From: Sequoia sempervirens
Lineage: Eukaryota > Streptophyta > Pinopsida > Cupressales > Cupressaceae
Length of the DNA: 64,000 nucleotides
Reading direction: 5' to 3'
Assembly: GCA_007258455.2 (NCBI GenBank)
Contig: VDFB02321312.1
Location: 1 to 64,000 of the forward strand
This document shows, in pieces, positions 44,448 to 56,421 of this stretch. The position numbers and the translations under genes are program-made. Positions within the stretch are counted from its first letter, which is position 1, and each line of letters starts with the position of its first letter. The notes beneath the pieces were generated by a model. The model was not told the DNA's origin and searched no databases. It saw only the letters and a program-made list of their open reading frames with translations.

Positions 44448-45659
44448 TGTAGATGTGGAAAATGTAAACTAAATACAATTAAATACACCTCTTAATGAAA
44501 CATTGTATCAAGATTAATCAACAATTAAACTAATTTAAAACAGAGAAAAGCTTGAAAGCGTCTCATTGTCTCCTATCTCCAAAGATTTATCAAATTACAT
44601 AAGCTCTTAGATTTGTAAGCATCGTAACTGTTTAAAATGCCTATCTAGAGAATGGAATGGATGCTAAATGCTATGATTGTGATGATGGATAATGATTCCT
44701 AGATGATATGATGCTACTGTAAATGAAGCCTGATGGATGAAAGCTACAATAAAAAGAAACTATGATGCTGTCGTGATATGAAATTTACTGATGCCATGAT
44801 ACTATGATGATACTAAAATGCTAATGCTTATGATTGCTTGGTTGCTTGAGTACTAATTCCTACAGAGTAGGTTTGCATAAAAGATGATAATTCTCAGATG
44901 ATTTTGATGCTTTAGAAGGCTGTATATATAGATTTTCGGCAGCACATTTGCACAGGGGTAACACAATAGAGGCTGAGATTAAATCTGGAGATTTTGAATG
45001 GTATGAGATGAGAAGGTGGAGTTGATTATGGGAGATTGTTCCTCCCCATAAAAAACACCAGGCAAGATGAGAGGAAAGATTTGAGGTAGAAGATTGAGAG
45101 GATTTCCTATAGGTTTGTCCCCAAGGCTCTTCCCGTGAATGCCAATTGCATTAATTAGATTTGAAAAATCTAATTTTATTGGTGAGTGAATAAAGGGATT
45201 AGATTTATGCATTATTTAAATATTTTTGGTTTATTTAAATTAGCAAAAAGAGAGATAAATAATTTAATAAAACAAACTATAGAAGTTGTTTATTAAATTA
45301 AAATAGAAGGAATATGATAATTAAATTAAAGATTTTAGGATATCTTTATTTAATTAAGAAGAAATGTGATGAGATAATTAAATAATACCAACTATTGAAG
45401 CTATGTATTTAATTCTAGGATAGATTTGATGGATAAAGTATAGAAGAATTAATAATGATAATAATTAAATAAAACAAAGTATTTAATTTTGTTTATTTAA
45501 TTAAGAGAAAAATAATATGATAAAATAGAAGAATTAAAAGTGAACTTAATATAAATAAATATTTCTATTTATTTACTAAGTAGATGAATTTAGGATTAAT
45601 TAATCAAATAAATCATATTTAATTAATTAGATTCTCCAGACCATTTTTATGTGTCTACA
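44448..45659 (-). repeat. 3' LTR of element C
   Basis: Begins TGTAGATGTGGAAAATG and ends TGTGTCTACA on the plus strand. Same length as the right copy. A TATA-like string (TGTATATATAG) is at 44923-44933. Confidence 0.97.
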
Positions 45660-45677
45660 TTTTGCCCCTCTTTGAAG
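45660..45677 (-). promoter_or_regulatory. Polypurine tract of element C
   Basis: Minus strand CTTCAAAGAGGGGCAAAA, abutting the LTR start TGTAGACAC. Corresponds to the A tract at 649-666. Confidence 0.85.
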
Positions 45678-46092
45678 TGATGTGTTTACGCATTGCTTCA
45701 AAGAAAATTTTGTGTTGCTAAAAGGTTAAAAAGGTCCTTTGCAAAAAGAGATAATTGATGTAGAAAGTTGTCCTAGATGAGTATCAATTAATCTCCACTG
45801 TAAAAAAATTAAATCAATGTCATAAAAATCTCTTTTTGAAATAACCTATAAAAGGTTAAAAAGGTCCTTTTCAAAATCATTTGTAGATTGTGACTTTTGA
45901 AAGTTTGAGAGAGATTTTGTGCTATGTGGAGCAAGATGCCGATTCCCTTTCACACCCACTGTTTTGAGTGTGTTTGATGACATCAGCGGCCGACCGCATT
46001 CGGACCTCCGATATGTCCATAATTTTTCCTTGGTTTTTGTGCATTTTTCATTTTTTAGTGTATTTTCAGATTTTTCAAAAGAAAACTTGTTT
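45678..46092. other. Spacer between PPT and motif array (C)
   Basis: No ORF. Has two copies of AAAGGTTAAAAAGGTCCTTT (45719 and 45848), a short direct repeat, and a portion with GTGTGTTTGATGACATCAGC (45968). Homologous in position to 667-1228 of A. Confidence 0.5.
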
Positions 46093-46480
46093 TAGCGCTT
46101 CAACATTATGTTGTAGAACTTTTTGACTCCGTTGTAGTGCGTCTAGGGTCTGTGCTAGCGCTTTTGATCTTTTAGCACTTTAAAAGTTTTTTTTAACATG
46201 TCTATAGTGTAGGTTGGCGCTTCTCGAAGTTTAGTGCTTAGGCTCGCCGTTGTAGCGCTTCTCTAAAGTAGATTAGCATGGCATGATTTTTAGTGCTTAG
46301 GATAAATTGTGTAGCGCTTTTAAGGTTTGTTTTAGCGCGTTTCAAGTTTTAGCACTTTTTTGAAAAACATTAGCACTTTGACCCAATAAAATGGTGCTTT
46401 GTTTAAATGCAATAGCGCTTTTATCTGATGAAATGGAACATTTCTTTGTTTTAGTGCTTGTAATGTCCTTTTAAGCACAT
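46093..46480 (+). repeat. Phased array of TAGCGCTT motifs near the 3' LTR of C
   Basis: Cores (TAGCGCTT, TAGTGCTT, TAGCACTT) begin at 46093, 46114, 46135, 46156, 46173, 46194, 46215, 46232, 46253, 46274, 46291, 46312 and onward to about 46470. Steps are 21 or 17 bp, the same rule as in the A array at 1229-1580, though the core has changed from GCGCAT to GCGCTT. Confidence 0.9.
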
Positions 46481-46594
46481 TTATGTCAAAGTGTCTATGA
46501 TTTTTATCAATTTGTTCTTGATGTTCTGATTTCTGATCATATCAACTATTGGTTTGATATGAAAGATTTGTCTAATCAAATATATGATTTTTGA

Positions 46595-46800
46595 TCTCAT
46601 GATAGGTGAGGTCTGATGTTTTGTTTTGATGATAATTATCCTCATGGTAGGTGAGGAATAATTAGAATTGACGTACCTCATGATAAGCAAGGTTGATTTG
46701 ATGTAGTGATGATGACCTCATGATAGGTGAGGTTGATTTGATGCATTGATGATGACCTCGTGATAAGTGAGGTTGATTTGATGTGTGCTCATGAGATTTG
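46595..46800 (+). repeat. Five palindromic repeats upstream of the PMD gene (C)
   Basis: CCTCATGATAGGTGAGG-type copies at 46595, 46640, 46676, 46716 and 46756 followed by TTGATTTGATG linkers, ending with GCTCATGAGATTTGAT at 46787. Same palindrome, neighbours and terminal motif as 1691-1995 in A, with spacing of 36-45 bp. Confidence 0.9.
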
Positions 46801-46902
46801 ATTAGAATTATTACCAAGAGTTGACTTGATTTGATATGGTATCTTGATGTTATTTGATGATTGACACGAATTTATTGACTTTGATTTTTGTTGTGATAAT
46901 AG

Positions 46903-49029
46903 GAGCGATTGGGGAACCTCCAGATTCAAGAGCGTTTCCCTTGGACATTTGATCTTATTCCTAGGTTGGCACAGCCTGAGACGGCTATCATCACACATTG
47001 TGGATTGTCTCCTCTTCTTTACATGCCCCATATTAGGATTAATTGAGGTTTGTTGACAGCTTTAGCTGAGAGGTGGCATAGTGAGCACAACACCTTTCAC
47101 CTTCCTACTAGAGAGATGACAGTCACCCTGGAGGATATTTGGCAGATCTTGCAACTTTCGATTGTTGGAGAGGTTGTCGTATATGATTCGAGAGAGCAGG
47201 GTGGGATCGATGCTCTTTGTAGAGTGTTTCAGGATGATTGTATTGCAGGAGAGTGGATTCCATGGCATGATATGGTTGATGCATATGCCACTTTGCCAAC
47301 AATACTTGCTGGTTTCATTGGTGGATTCCTTAGTCCCGATTACAAGTCTAAGGGATTTTCAGTTGGTTGGGGCCGAGTTCTAGAGAGCATGGTTGTTCAT
47401 GGCACCCAATTTTCTTGGGGCATGTGTTTACTTGCCCAGTTATATCATGATTTACATTCAGTTGTGTATCTCAGTGGTCGGAGTCTATCGACCAGTGTTA
47501 CTTTGCTTCAGGTATGGGTGTGGGAGCACATAGTTGTCACACGTCCAGTTCCAGTTGGACAGAGGCCACCTAGGAGACCTTATGTATTCTGATATTCTGG
47601 CAGGTTTACCCAGTCTAAACTAGGTAAGTTAGAGTATTGGAGGAGAGTTATTGATGATATAGAGTCTGTGACATGGTGTCCCTACCTAGATTGTGATAAT
47701 TGGGATGATGATGATGTTCAACTACCATTTCTTTGTCAGTCGATGATCCTGATTGGTCGTGCTCATCAGGTTTTAGAGAGATTCTTGATCAGACGTGTCT
47801 ACAGATAGTATGGGATGGTACAGGGTGTGCCCCAGGGTGTTGCTCACTATGCTCGTTGGCAGTCAGATACAATAGATTGGGGGCCTTGTTTGTCATATGT
47901 TGCAACAATTCAAGAGTTTCAGGCTTTATAGCCCTTTGTGTGGGACATTTGGCCAGGTATTGTCGAGGCTCCTCTTACACCAGATTATGCTGAGTATTAT
48001 GCTTTGCATCCATTTCCACGCCTGATTATTCCAGATGAGCCTGCCCCATTACGTGCAGAGGAGGATGTTCTTGTCGCTCGTGGTCATAGACAAAGGAGAG
48101 AGGATGTTGGAGGAGTTGAGGCAGAGGATGTTGATGTGGTTGGTGAGGCAGCGGTCGAGCCTGAGGTTGATGTTCGGGTAGAGGAGGATGTTGATGTTGA
48201 GGAGGATGTTGGTGGTGAGGAGGATGTTGGTGGCGAGAGTAGTGGAGATGAGAGTAGCGGAGATGATAGCAACAGAGATGAGAGATTTTATAGTGGAGAG
48301 GTTGTAGTTGGTTCGGGCCCTGCCTTAGATTTTCTTGGTGAGACCATGCCTCGTAAGAGGTAGGCTGTGGGAGATGTTTCAGTGCAGCTGCAGATGACAG
48401 ATCTTCAAGTGCAATTAGAGACTGTTCAGGAGCAGCTTCTTCAGACATAGGGTTTATTAGAGAAGACACATGCTCAGATGCAAGTACAGGCTGAGTTGCA
48501 TACAAAGACTCTTTTAGCTGTGCAGGCTCAGTTAGTCACAACTCAGTCACAGATTGCAGCATTGACAGCTAAGAGAGATGTGGTGAGACAGACAGTCAGG
48601 ACAGCTCAGGCTCAGGTTACTTCATTGATAGTCGAGAGAGATGCAGTGAGATAGAAAGTCGGGACAACTTAGGCTCAGGTTACTTCATTGACAACCGAGA
48701 GAGATGCGGCCAGGTTTGCAACAGAGGGTGCTCAGGCTTCGGCTGATAGATTACAAAGACTAGCAGATGGTACCTCCTTGGCAGATTACATGCGAGAGGT
48801 TGCTCGCATTGGTGAGGAGATTGAGTTTTATAGGGTGAGGTATTATGATGCAGTGCCTTTTGAGCAGAGAGTGAGTTATGAGAGGTCCCGTTCTGGTAGG
48901 TCACGATCCTGGACTGTTAGTGCAGGTGTTACTCAATTGTTACCCAGAGATCCTAGGGATCCTGGTTCCTCTGGTGGTAGGGGTCCTGATCCTGCTATGC
49001 CTACACCATCTAAAGCCAGCAACACATGA
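46903..49029 (+). pseudogene. Antisense plant-mobile-domain (PMD) gene of element C, one frame with eight stops
   Basis: One continuous reading frame of 708 codons plus stop, with no frameshift and eight internal stops (47044, 47590, 47806, 47929, 48361, 48448, 48652, 48670). It opens right after a TAG that doubles as a plausible 3' splice site (TTTTTGTTGTGATAATAG|G), so an upstream exon may exist. Residues 1-330: PMD, with GLLTALAERWHSEHNTFHLP, EMTVTLEDIWQILQL, MVDAYATLPTILAGFIGGFL, SVGWGRVLESM and LLQVWVWEHIVVTRP. About 385-462: acidic Glu/Asp/Val/Ser linker. About 490-600: Gln/Ala/Thr-rich coiled coil. C-terminus: SRSGRSRSW and a Pro-rich end. Runs opposite to the retroelement genes. PMD proteins are known from host silencing factors and transposons; the role in the element is inferred. 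Confidence 0.88.
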
Positions 49030-49804
49030 TTGTGTCCATGATGTACCTTGATTGTTCCAATGTACAACCATTATTGATGTTTTTTCTCTCTTCATTTTAG
49101 ACATCATTGTATACTTGACATTATGATTTTGATATATATGAGATGCAGTAGATTGTATGGTCCATAATGTGTTTTATTTGATTTTCTAATGGATGCATTT
49201 TTTTTTATGTTCTATATGCTATGTGATGGTTTTATTGTCATGATGGTATGCTTTGATATGATGTTCCATCTATGATGCAACTAATGGTAATGTATGGATG
49301 CATCGTATATGGATTTATGATTTTGGATTGTAGATGATATACTATATGTGATGCAAATGTAAATATATGGATGAAATTTGGAATGATATATGATGTAATA
49401 AATTGATGTAATTTATTATCAAATGGATGGATTATATGTAAATATGTGATATAACAAATGGATGAATGTAATGAGTTATGATGATGATGTATTTTAAGGA
49501 TAATTGAATGATATAGATATATGTATGTTGAAATGATTGATTGATGAAATGATGATTCAAATGTTTTGAATATATGAAAATGATTATGATGATGCAACCT
49601 ATATGATTATGATGTTTTTTTGTAATTGTCAAGTATACTCAGTTTTGTATAAAAAAAAGATAATTATTGAAGAAATGATTCACCAATTTATTTTGTAACA
49701 AATACTTTGTAGATATGTCACTATGGATGCAGTCTACTTTTATTATGCAAATCTATATGTAAACATAGGCATTTTAACTCTACTTTTTGTGCTTTTGTAT
49801 CATC
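49030..49804. other. ATG-rich low-complexity spacer after the PMD gene (C)
   Basis: TATGATG-type text from about 49130 to 49620, without coding support on either strand. Equivalent of 4051-5189 in A. Confidence 0.55.
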
Positions 49805-50175
49805 ATTAAGCTTAAAAATGTTGAAAGTGAGTACAAGCATCAATGGTATAATGTAAAATGATGATGACTTGAGTACCACTTTCATGATTTTTGATATTTC
49901 AAGCTAACACAAGCATCGAGGTATAATTAAACCAAGATGACCTAAACTTTTCTTGTGTAAAACAAACAAGAATAAACCACTTTCCTATGTGAATTGGAAT
50001 GTCATCCATGATACTTTGTAGAGTATTTCCCACGATGATTCACACAGTAATTATGATTAATTCACAGACAGCAGACAAAGAAAAATACCATTTCTTCTTC
50101 CTAGCTTCTCTAGTTCAATACATCATTGAGTTGCTCCAAAGAAATGATAATGATCAAAAGTACAACATATCTTGC
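49805..50175. other. Conserved non-coding block shared with A (C copy)
   Basis: Collinear with 5190-5580: begins with GTGAGTACAAGCATCAATGG (49823) and includes TTCAATACATCATTGAG near 50114. Lies between the converging ends of PMD and pol. Confidence 0.6.
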
Positions 50176-50844
50176 TTTTGCTTATAGTATTCAATCATTA
50201 TTCAGATTAGATCATCCATCCTGATTTTATGATTTTTTTTGTTTTCGAGATTTTGGATCAAACTAACATAAAGACCTATCCTAGGGGCCTCGAGGGTTGA
50301 TCAAAGATTAGCCTTGCCTATGTTATACACGTAGAGACCACGTAGTTTGACTGACACAGACTTATGTTTTTGGCTTTTTGAGACTGACTTTTTGACTTTT
50401 TTTTGAATTTTCTGTTGTAAACTAGATGTTTGATGTGTTTTCAATGATGATTGATATTCCATGTTGGGTTGTGTTTCGATCACTCTTTCTGTTATTTTTG
50501 TCCATTTTGTGAAGCTAAATATTTATGTTGCCCCCAATGATTTTCAGATGTTGCCCCCAAGCCAGGGTGAGATATGACCATGTGATAGGAAATGATAATG
50601 GATGCAAAAATGACGAAGGAAGCAATGACCATGACATGTGTCCAAATAGATGGGAGAGCTAGTTTTGAATCACAAATAGCGCTTGTTTCCAAGTTTTCAC
50701 TATATGTTTTTATTGCACCTTTTCATTTTTTTATTTATTTTTTGTATTTTTATTTTTTTTGTATTTTTTCGTCACCAGGATGCCTATTTGCCAGGTTTTC
50801 ATCAAGGTAACCATTTCCAGAAACTAATTCATGTACTAAGTGAT
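50176..50844. other. 3' untranslated region after integrase (C)
   Basis: T-rich, including poly-T at 50397-50411 and 50730-50770. No supported ORF. Equivalent to 5581-6389 of A. Confidence 0.5.
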
Positions 50845-52182
50845 TTAGGTATAGAATTTTTTGAGATGGATATTGTTAATAGGTTCATCAAATAGATCCC
50901 CTTCTGGTGTAGACAATTGATATGCTCCTAATCCATACACTGATATGATAATAAAGGGACCTAACCAGTTAGGTTCAAATTTCCCTTTATTTTCTCTATC
51001 TTGCTGATTTTTAGGGTTTTCCTTTAGGACCAAGTCACCAACTTGAAAAATTCTAGGTTTTACCCTATGATTGTAACTCCTTGACATTATTTGTTGGTAG
51101 GCTTTCAAATGATTTACTGCTTGTTGACGATGTTCATCCAACAATTCTAGCTCCTGTAGCCTTGAAACTCTGTAATCTTCATCTGCTATGAGACCCTTTA
51201 GTGATACACAGAGTGATGGTATTTCTATTTGAATTGGTAGAATGGCCTCTGATCCATACACATAGGCATATGGTGTAGCTCCTGTTGGTGTTCTGATGCT
51301 AGTTTTGTAGGCACATAATGCAGGATTTAACTGAACATGCCAATCACGTCCACCATCATATACTGTCTTCTTTAGTATTTTTAGGATTATCTTGTTTGAG
51401 GCTTCTGCTTGTTCGTTTCCCTGTGGATAGTATGGTGTTGAAAAATGATGTTGAATATGAAATTGTTCACATAATTCTTGGACATCTTGATTTTTAAAAG
51501 GCCTTCCATTGTCTGAAATAATGGATTGAGGTACCCCGTATTGACAGATGAGATAGTTGAGTATGAAAGATGAAATCTATTTTCTAGTGACAGTTGTCAA
51601 AGGAACTACTTCTATCCATTTTGTAAAATACTCTGTTGTTGTGATGATGAACTTGTGTCCATTTGACAAAGAAGGATGTATTTTCCCCACCAAGTCCAGT
51701 CCCCATTGAAAAAAGGGCCATGTGGATGTGAATGGTTGTAACTCTTGCGCCGATGCATGAATTAGATTACCATGAATCTGACATTTTTCACATCTTTTAA
51801 CATATTGATATGCTTACTTCTCCATATTCGGCCAGTAATACCCTAAACGGAGGATTTTCTTAGCTAGGGTTAGCCCACTTGAATGAGTTCCACAATTACC
51901 TTCATGGACCTCTTGTAAGGATGTTTTAGATTTGTGATGTTCTAGACACCGGAGAAGAGTACCATCTAAACCTCGATGATAAAGGATGTCAGCAATTAAT
52001 GTATGTCGTGTTGATTGATGGATAAAGTTACATTTTTGGTTTCTAGAGAGGTCAAGAGGAAGAATGTTGTCTTTGAGGTAAGTATAGATCTCTCCATATT
52101 GTGAGGGTTGAATGTTGGATATGTGGCATATGGTCTGTGAATCAGGGTTATCATATCCAGGACTAGATACTTGTTCAACCAT
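50845..52182 (-). pseudogene. Integrase of element C, first catalytic Asp changed to Glu
   Basis: From the N-terminus: NFIHQSTRHTLIADILYH and a zinc-binding part HEGNCGTHSSG with LGYYWPNMEK (52182-51814). The core between 51800 and 51262 reads TTEYFTKW (Glu where the first Asp should be), IISDNGR (second Asp present) and YPQGNEQAEA (Glu present). C-terminus (51261-50845): YGSEAILPIQIEIPSLCVSL, LKAYQQIMSRSYNHRVKPR, and PNWLGPFIIISVYGLGAYQL with INNIHLKKFY, the GPF module. No chromodomain. The 51800-51270 part has stops, so the protein is broken. Confidence 0.9.
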
Positions 52183-52191
52183 AAACTCATA

Positions 52192-52640
52192 TCAACCTTT
52201 CTTTTCTGATAATTGCAAAAGGGATGCAATTGTTGCCATGGCATCTGCAGCTTTGTTTTCTGCCCGTGGTATTTGCTCGAACTTGATATCCATGAAGTAT
52301 TTTTTTAGATCATCTATCATTTTCTTATAAGGCATGAGCTTCTCATCTTTTGTTTGATACTCATTATTTACTTGATAAATGACAGGTTGTGAGTCCCCAT
52401 ACACTTGCATTTCTGTGATTTTCCATTTAATAGCTATTTTGATGCTGATAATCAATGCTTCATATTCAGCTATATTGTTTGTGCATGGAAACATTAACCT
52501 ATAAGATCTGGGAATGGTGTGTCCTTGAGGTGTGACAAATAGAATTCCTACCCCCACTCCTCTCTGTGTATATGATTCGTCAAAGTACAGTCTCCATTAT
52601 TGAGTTGTAATATTCATGATGTCAGCATCTGGAAATTCAA
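52192..52640 (-). pseudogene. Second RNase H domain of element C
   Basis: PCTNNIAEYEALIISIKIA (Glu), VYGDSQPVIYQVNNEYQTK (Asp retained) and RAENKAADAMATIASLLQL (terminal Asp); the first motif (YFDESY-like, near 52580) precedes a stop. Homologous to 7272-8021 of A but with the GDSQ Asp intact. Confidence 0.85.
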
Positions 52641-53090
52641 TGTGCATTGGATGATGATCCTGTAATGGAGCTTCAGCTAGTTGATTTGCTATTACCTATC
52701 CTTTGATGGCTCTCCTATCAACATATTAGATATCAAACTCACTCAATATCATGACCCATTTTGCAAGTCTTCCTGTTAGTACAACTTTACTGAGTAGGTA
52801 CTTTAATGGGTCTATTTTTGCTATGAGCCTGACTCTATGAGTCAACATGTAGTGTCGCAATTGCTGAGTTGCAAATACTACTGCTAAACAAGCCTTTTTA
52901 TGAATGTATAGTTTATTTCATATCCGTTTAGGGTCCTCCTGATGTACTAAACTGCTTGTTCTTTTCCTTCAGAATCCTCTTGTGCTAATAGAGCTCCTAA
53001 AGATATTTTTGTTGTTGCAATATACAGTAATAATGGTCTTTCTACTATGGGTGGCATGAGCATTGGAGGTGTCACCAAATATTGCTTTAT
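52641..53090 (-). pseudogene. First RNase H domain of element C
   Basis: Minus strand shows PLLLYIATTKISLGALLAQE, then YYIRRTLNGYEINYTF, a frameshift, QLRHYMLTHRVRLIAKIDPL and AKWVMILSEFDI. The TTK replaces the TTD seen in A. Not open enough to be listed as one ORF. Confidence 0.75.
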
Positions 53091-54026
53091 CTAGTCAAAA
53101 GTTGTTTCCAAGTTATGATCCCATTTGAATGAAACATTTTTATGAAGTAGATGATTAAATGGATGACTCTTATCTGCTAGCTGGGAGATAAATCTCCTGA
53201 TGGATTGTAACCTACCTTGTAGGGACCGTAATTGATTGATGTTTTTAGGTGGTGGCATCTCCATGATTGCCTTAACCTTAGTTGGATCCACTTCAATACC
53301 TTTTTTTGAAACTATGTAACCAAGAAGTTTTGCTGAAGTCACCCCAAAGATACATTTCTTTGGGTTCAATCTTACATTGAATTTTTCTAGTCTAGTGAAG
53401 ATCTTATCAAGTATTTCCAGATGTCCTTCCCTAGTGTGTGATTTTGCTAAGATTCCATCCACATAATCTTCCATGAAAGTACGCATCATATCATGAAAAA
53501 TTGTGGTCATTGCTCGCTGATATGTTGCGCCTACATTTTTCAATCCAAAAGGCATGACATTCTAGCAGAATGTTTCCCAAGGGAAAGTGAATGTAGTTTT
53601 TTCTTGATCCTCCGGTGCTATTTTTATTTTATTGTATCCTGAGAAGCCATCCATTATAGATAACATGGCATGTCCTACTATTAGATCAACAATTATGTCA
53701 ATGTTGGGCAAAGGAAAATCATCCTTTGGGAATGCCTTGTTTAAATCTCTAAAATATGTGCATATTTTGATACTATGATTAGGTTTGGATATTGGCACAA
53801 TGTTTGAGATCCATTCTGCATAATCTATGGTCTTGATAAAGCTTGCATCTAATATTTTTTTTAGTTCAACTTTAACCATAAGGCCGATGTGGGGATGCAT
53901 CTTTCTCAATTTTTGTCTGATTGGTTTGATTCCCTTTGCTAGTGATAAATGATGCATTAGAAGTTGTGGATCCAATCCTAGCATGTCAGAATACAACCAT
54001 GCAAAATTTATGTGTCGCTGCTCCAA
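53091..54026 (-). pseudogene. Reverse transcriptase of element C with YVDG active site
   Basis: Two open pieces in one frame (54026-53562 and 53555-53091). Motifs: INFAWLYSDMLGLDPQLLMH, KKILDASFIKTIDYAEWISN, ICTYFRDLNKAFPKDDFPLP, LSIMDGFSGYNKIKIAPEDQ, stop, MPFGLKNVGATYQRAMTTIF, FMEDYVDGILAKS and ILDKIFTRLEKFNVRLNPKK. The catalytic box (53454-53465) reads YVDG, so the second Asp is lost. Otherwise the best preserved RT of the window. Confidence 0.94.
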
Positions 54027-54981
54027 AGAATCTAGTGAATGTCATCTTCTCCTGTTTTGTCATGGATGCCGCTAGATGTAAGATCTTTGCCTCTTCAGAT
54101 GTTCCCAGATTTATAGACTGTGTTGGCTCTACCAGTACTGATGATCTGTCATGGTAGTGTTTTGGGAGAGTGTCAAATCTTTCATCCTTGAGTGCCTCAG
54201 AAAGGTTTTCGCTGTTGGATACATTCTTTATTTTTCTCTTTTCAAAGTCTAATGCTGCCTTAGAGAGGTTTTCATCATTAGATTTATTTTTCTTGTTATC
54301 ATTTTTGCAACTGAAAGATTTGGCACCCTCCTGATGTAAAGTATCGATATGAGTGTTATGGATAGTACTTGTATAAGTTTTGTCACAACATAGATAATTT
54401 ATAATGGCGTCATCGTTTAAAAAGACTGGTATAAGACTAGGTTCGATGGGTTCCCAATCAATAAGTTCGGGGTGCCTTAATGGTAACAAGTCATCAAATT
54501 GAATAAGGTCAACTGTTGTAAGTGTCATGATAGCTAGGTGGTCAAAGTTATTTGTAGGATGTTCGAGGTCTATGACTGTACTCACCTCCAAGTTTTCTGA
54601 CTCACTTGATGTCTGATCATCCTTGCTTGAGTCATCAATATTTGTTGATCCCATAACAAATGTTCTAATTCCTGAACCTTGTCCCTCCTCTCGTAAGGGT
54701 GTATATGTTTGGATAATATCAACCTCTTTATCGGTATATGATGTAGCAGATAGATGATACCATTCATATTCATTTGAGTCTGTGTCAGAGCCATCTCCCA
54801 TTTGTAGTATCCTTTCCACTACTTTTTGGGTTTCTTCTTCTTTTTGTTCAGTTATGTAGCCTAATCCCGTTTTGTCTTTAGGTTGTAATGTGAGAGGTTG
54901 AATGGGTTCAATAATATCATCCTTTCTCTTGCCAATTGGTCCTTGACCTTTGTAACCCATTTTCTCTAAAATGGCCTTCAC
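54027..54981 (-). pseudogene. G-patch domain and acidic linker of element C
   Basis: Open over 331 codons (54981-53986). N-terminus is the G-patch: ILEKMGYKGQGPIGKRKDDI then IEPIQPLTLQPKDKTGLGYI. Then a Glu/Ser/Asp-rich linker: ILQMGDGSDTDSNEYEWYHL, NIDDSSKDDQTSSESENLE, MTLTTVDLIQFDDLLPL and LHLAASMTKQEKMTFTRFFG. It overlaps the RT start in another frame at 54026, so a single frameshift joins them. Same order as in A. Confidence 0.85.
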
Positions 54982-55051
54982 TTTTCCATACTGATCTATT
55001 TTGATGCTGACGTTTGCTGATGTTGATGCTTCCTCGTCTTTGTATAGCCAA

Positions 55052-56095
55052 CTAAGAATGGCTGTCTTCTGACTCCTCTTTGAGTGTACCTGTTTTTATG
55101 AACTTTTCATTTAGAGTTGTGATGGGTTGTGATGATCTTGGAGATTTTAATATGGGTTGTCCATTTGTTTTTGGTGATGGTAGTAACTGTGATAGGCACA
55201 AAGATTGCTCAAGAGAATATTCTCCTACACCCTCTTCCTTTATCTGAACCTTTTCTAAAAGTTGTGATAATTCATTTATAGGACCTTTGGATTTTGATGT
55301 GTCCGTGACAGTTATTTCTTTCTCTAGATTCTTTTTCTCAACCCATTTAGATATAAAGTTAGGTTGGCTATCCATAGTTGATGAATTAGAAGTATTGAAT
55401 TCTCTATTATGAGGTATCAAAGTGTCTTGAGTTGCTTTCAACATGCTGCAAATCTATGGATTGTTGTTGTCAGCTGATATGGTGACTTCCTCTCCATTTA
55501 CTAGAAATTTCAGACATTGATGGTATGTTGAAGGTACCGCTTGCATGTCATGGATCCATGGACAACCCAATAGTATGTTGTATGTGAGATCTTTGTCTAA
55601 CACTTGACAAACAATGTTTTTGACAATCGTCCCTACCTGGATTGGAAGTATGATAAGTCCTCTGGAAGACATTTCCTCTTCATCATATGCCTTTATCATT
55701 ATTTTTCTCTTGGTGTCAATGGCATTGCCAGAATAGCCTAGTGCATGAATTACTTTCAAGTTACAAATATTTAGACCAGCTCCTCCATCTATCATAACAT
55801 GCTTAACACGGTGTTTATGGATGAGAAATTCTATATGCAAGGCTGCATTGTGTGGGTGATTTACAGATACATCATCTTGTTCAGAGAACAAAAAACAATG
55901 AGGTGTGGTGAGATGTCCCACCATGGCTTGGAATTGAAAAACATCCAAATTATTAGGGACCGTTGTAGCTACGAGAGCTTGTTCTAAAACTTCTTTGTGT
56001 GATGGTGAAATTTTGAGAAGTTCTAAAATGGATATTTGCACAGGTATCTTTTGTAATTGGTCAATGATATTGTATTAATGTGATGGGGGAGCATT
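55052..56095 (-). pseudogene. Aspartic protease region of element C
   Basis: Segment 56041-55454: ISILELLKISPSHKEVLEQA, then VKHVMIDGGAGLNICNLKVI as the active site region (Asp-Gly-Gly), MIKAYDEEEMSSRGLIILPI, and CPWIHDMQAVPSTYHQCLKF. After one stop a hydrophilic spacer (55444-55052) with SKWVEKKNLEKEITVTDTSK leads toward the G-patch. It is shifted by one frame relative to gag; in A the same junction is in frame, so this is a decay frameshift near a run of A bases at about 56335. Confidence 0.85.
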
Positions 56096-56421
56096 ATTTT
56101 TGCAGGAAATTCCTTTCAATATTACCTTGGATTGTCCCCTTGTCGTTACATTGAATTGTGGATGATCTTGTGTTTCCCTTATTTTTAAAACATTGATTTG
56201 ATTATCAAATGTTCCTACACTTGTCCTCATGTTCAGGGATTCAATGTTATTGTTGTTTGTGTTATCCTTTTGGGTGTCAATGTCATTTTTCTCTACCTTG
56301 GAAAGGCAAAGAATGGTGGTGTCATAGACATAGTTATACTTTTTCCCTTACCACTAGAAGAAGACTCTCCTTTTTCATAGTTGGGTAATGGATTGATAAA
56401 TGCAGTGTGATCATTGTTTGT

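Noticed and set aside
44087..44495. Overlapping plus-strand ORFs of 75 and 109 codons
   Set aside because: They lie in the copia E LTR and cross into the C LTR; no homology and no conserved start.
48026..48505. His/Pro/Gln-rich minus-strand ORF of 159 codons
   Set aside because: Shadow of the acidic linker and coiled coil of the C PMD gene on the other strand.
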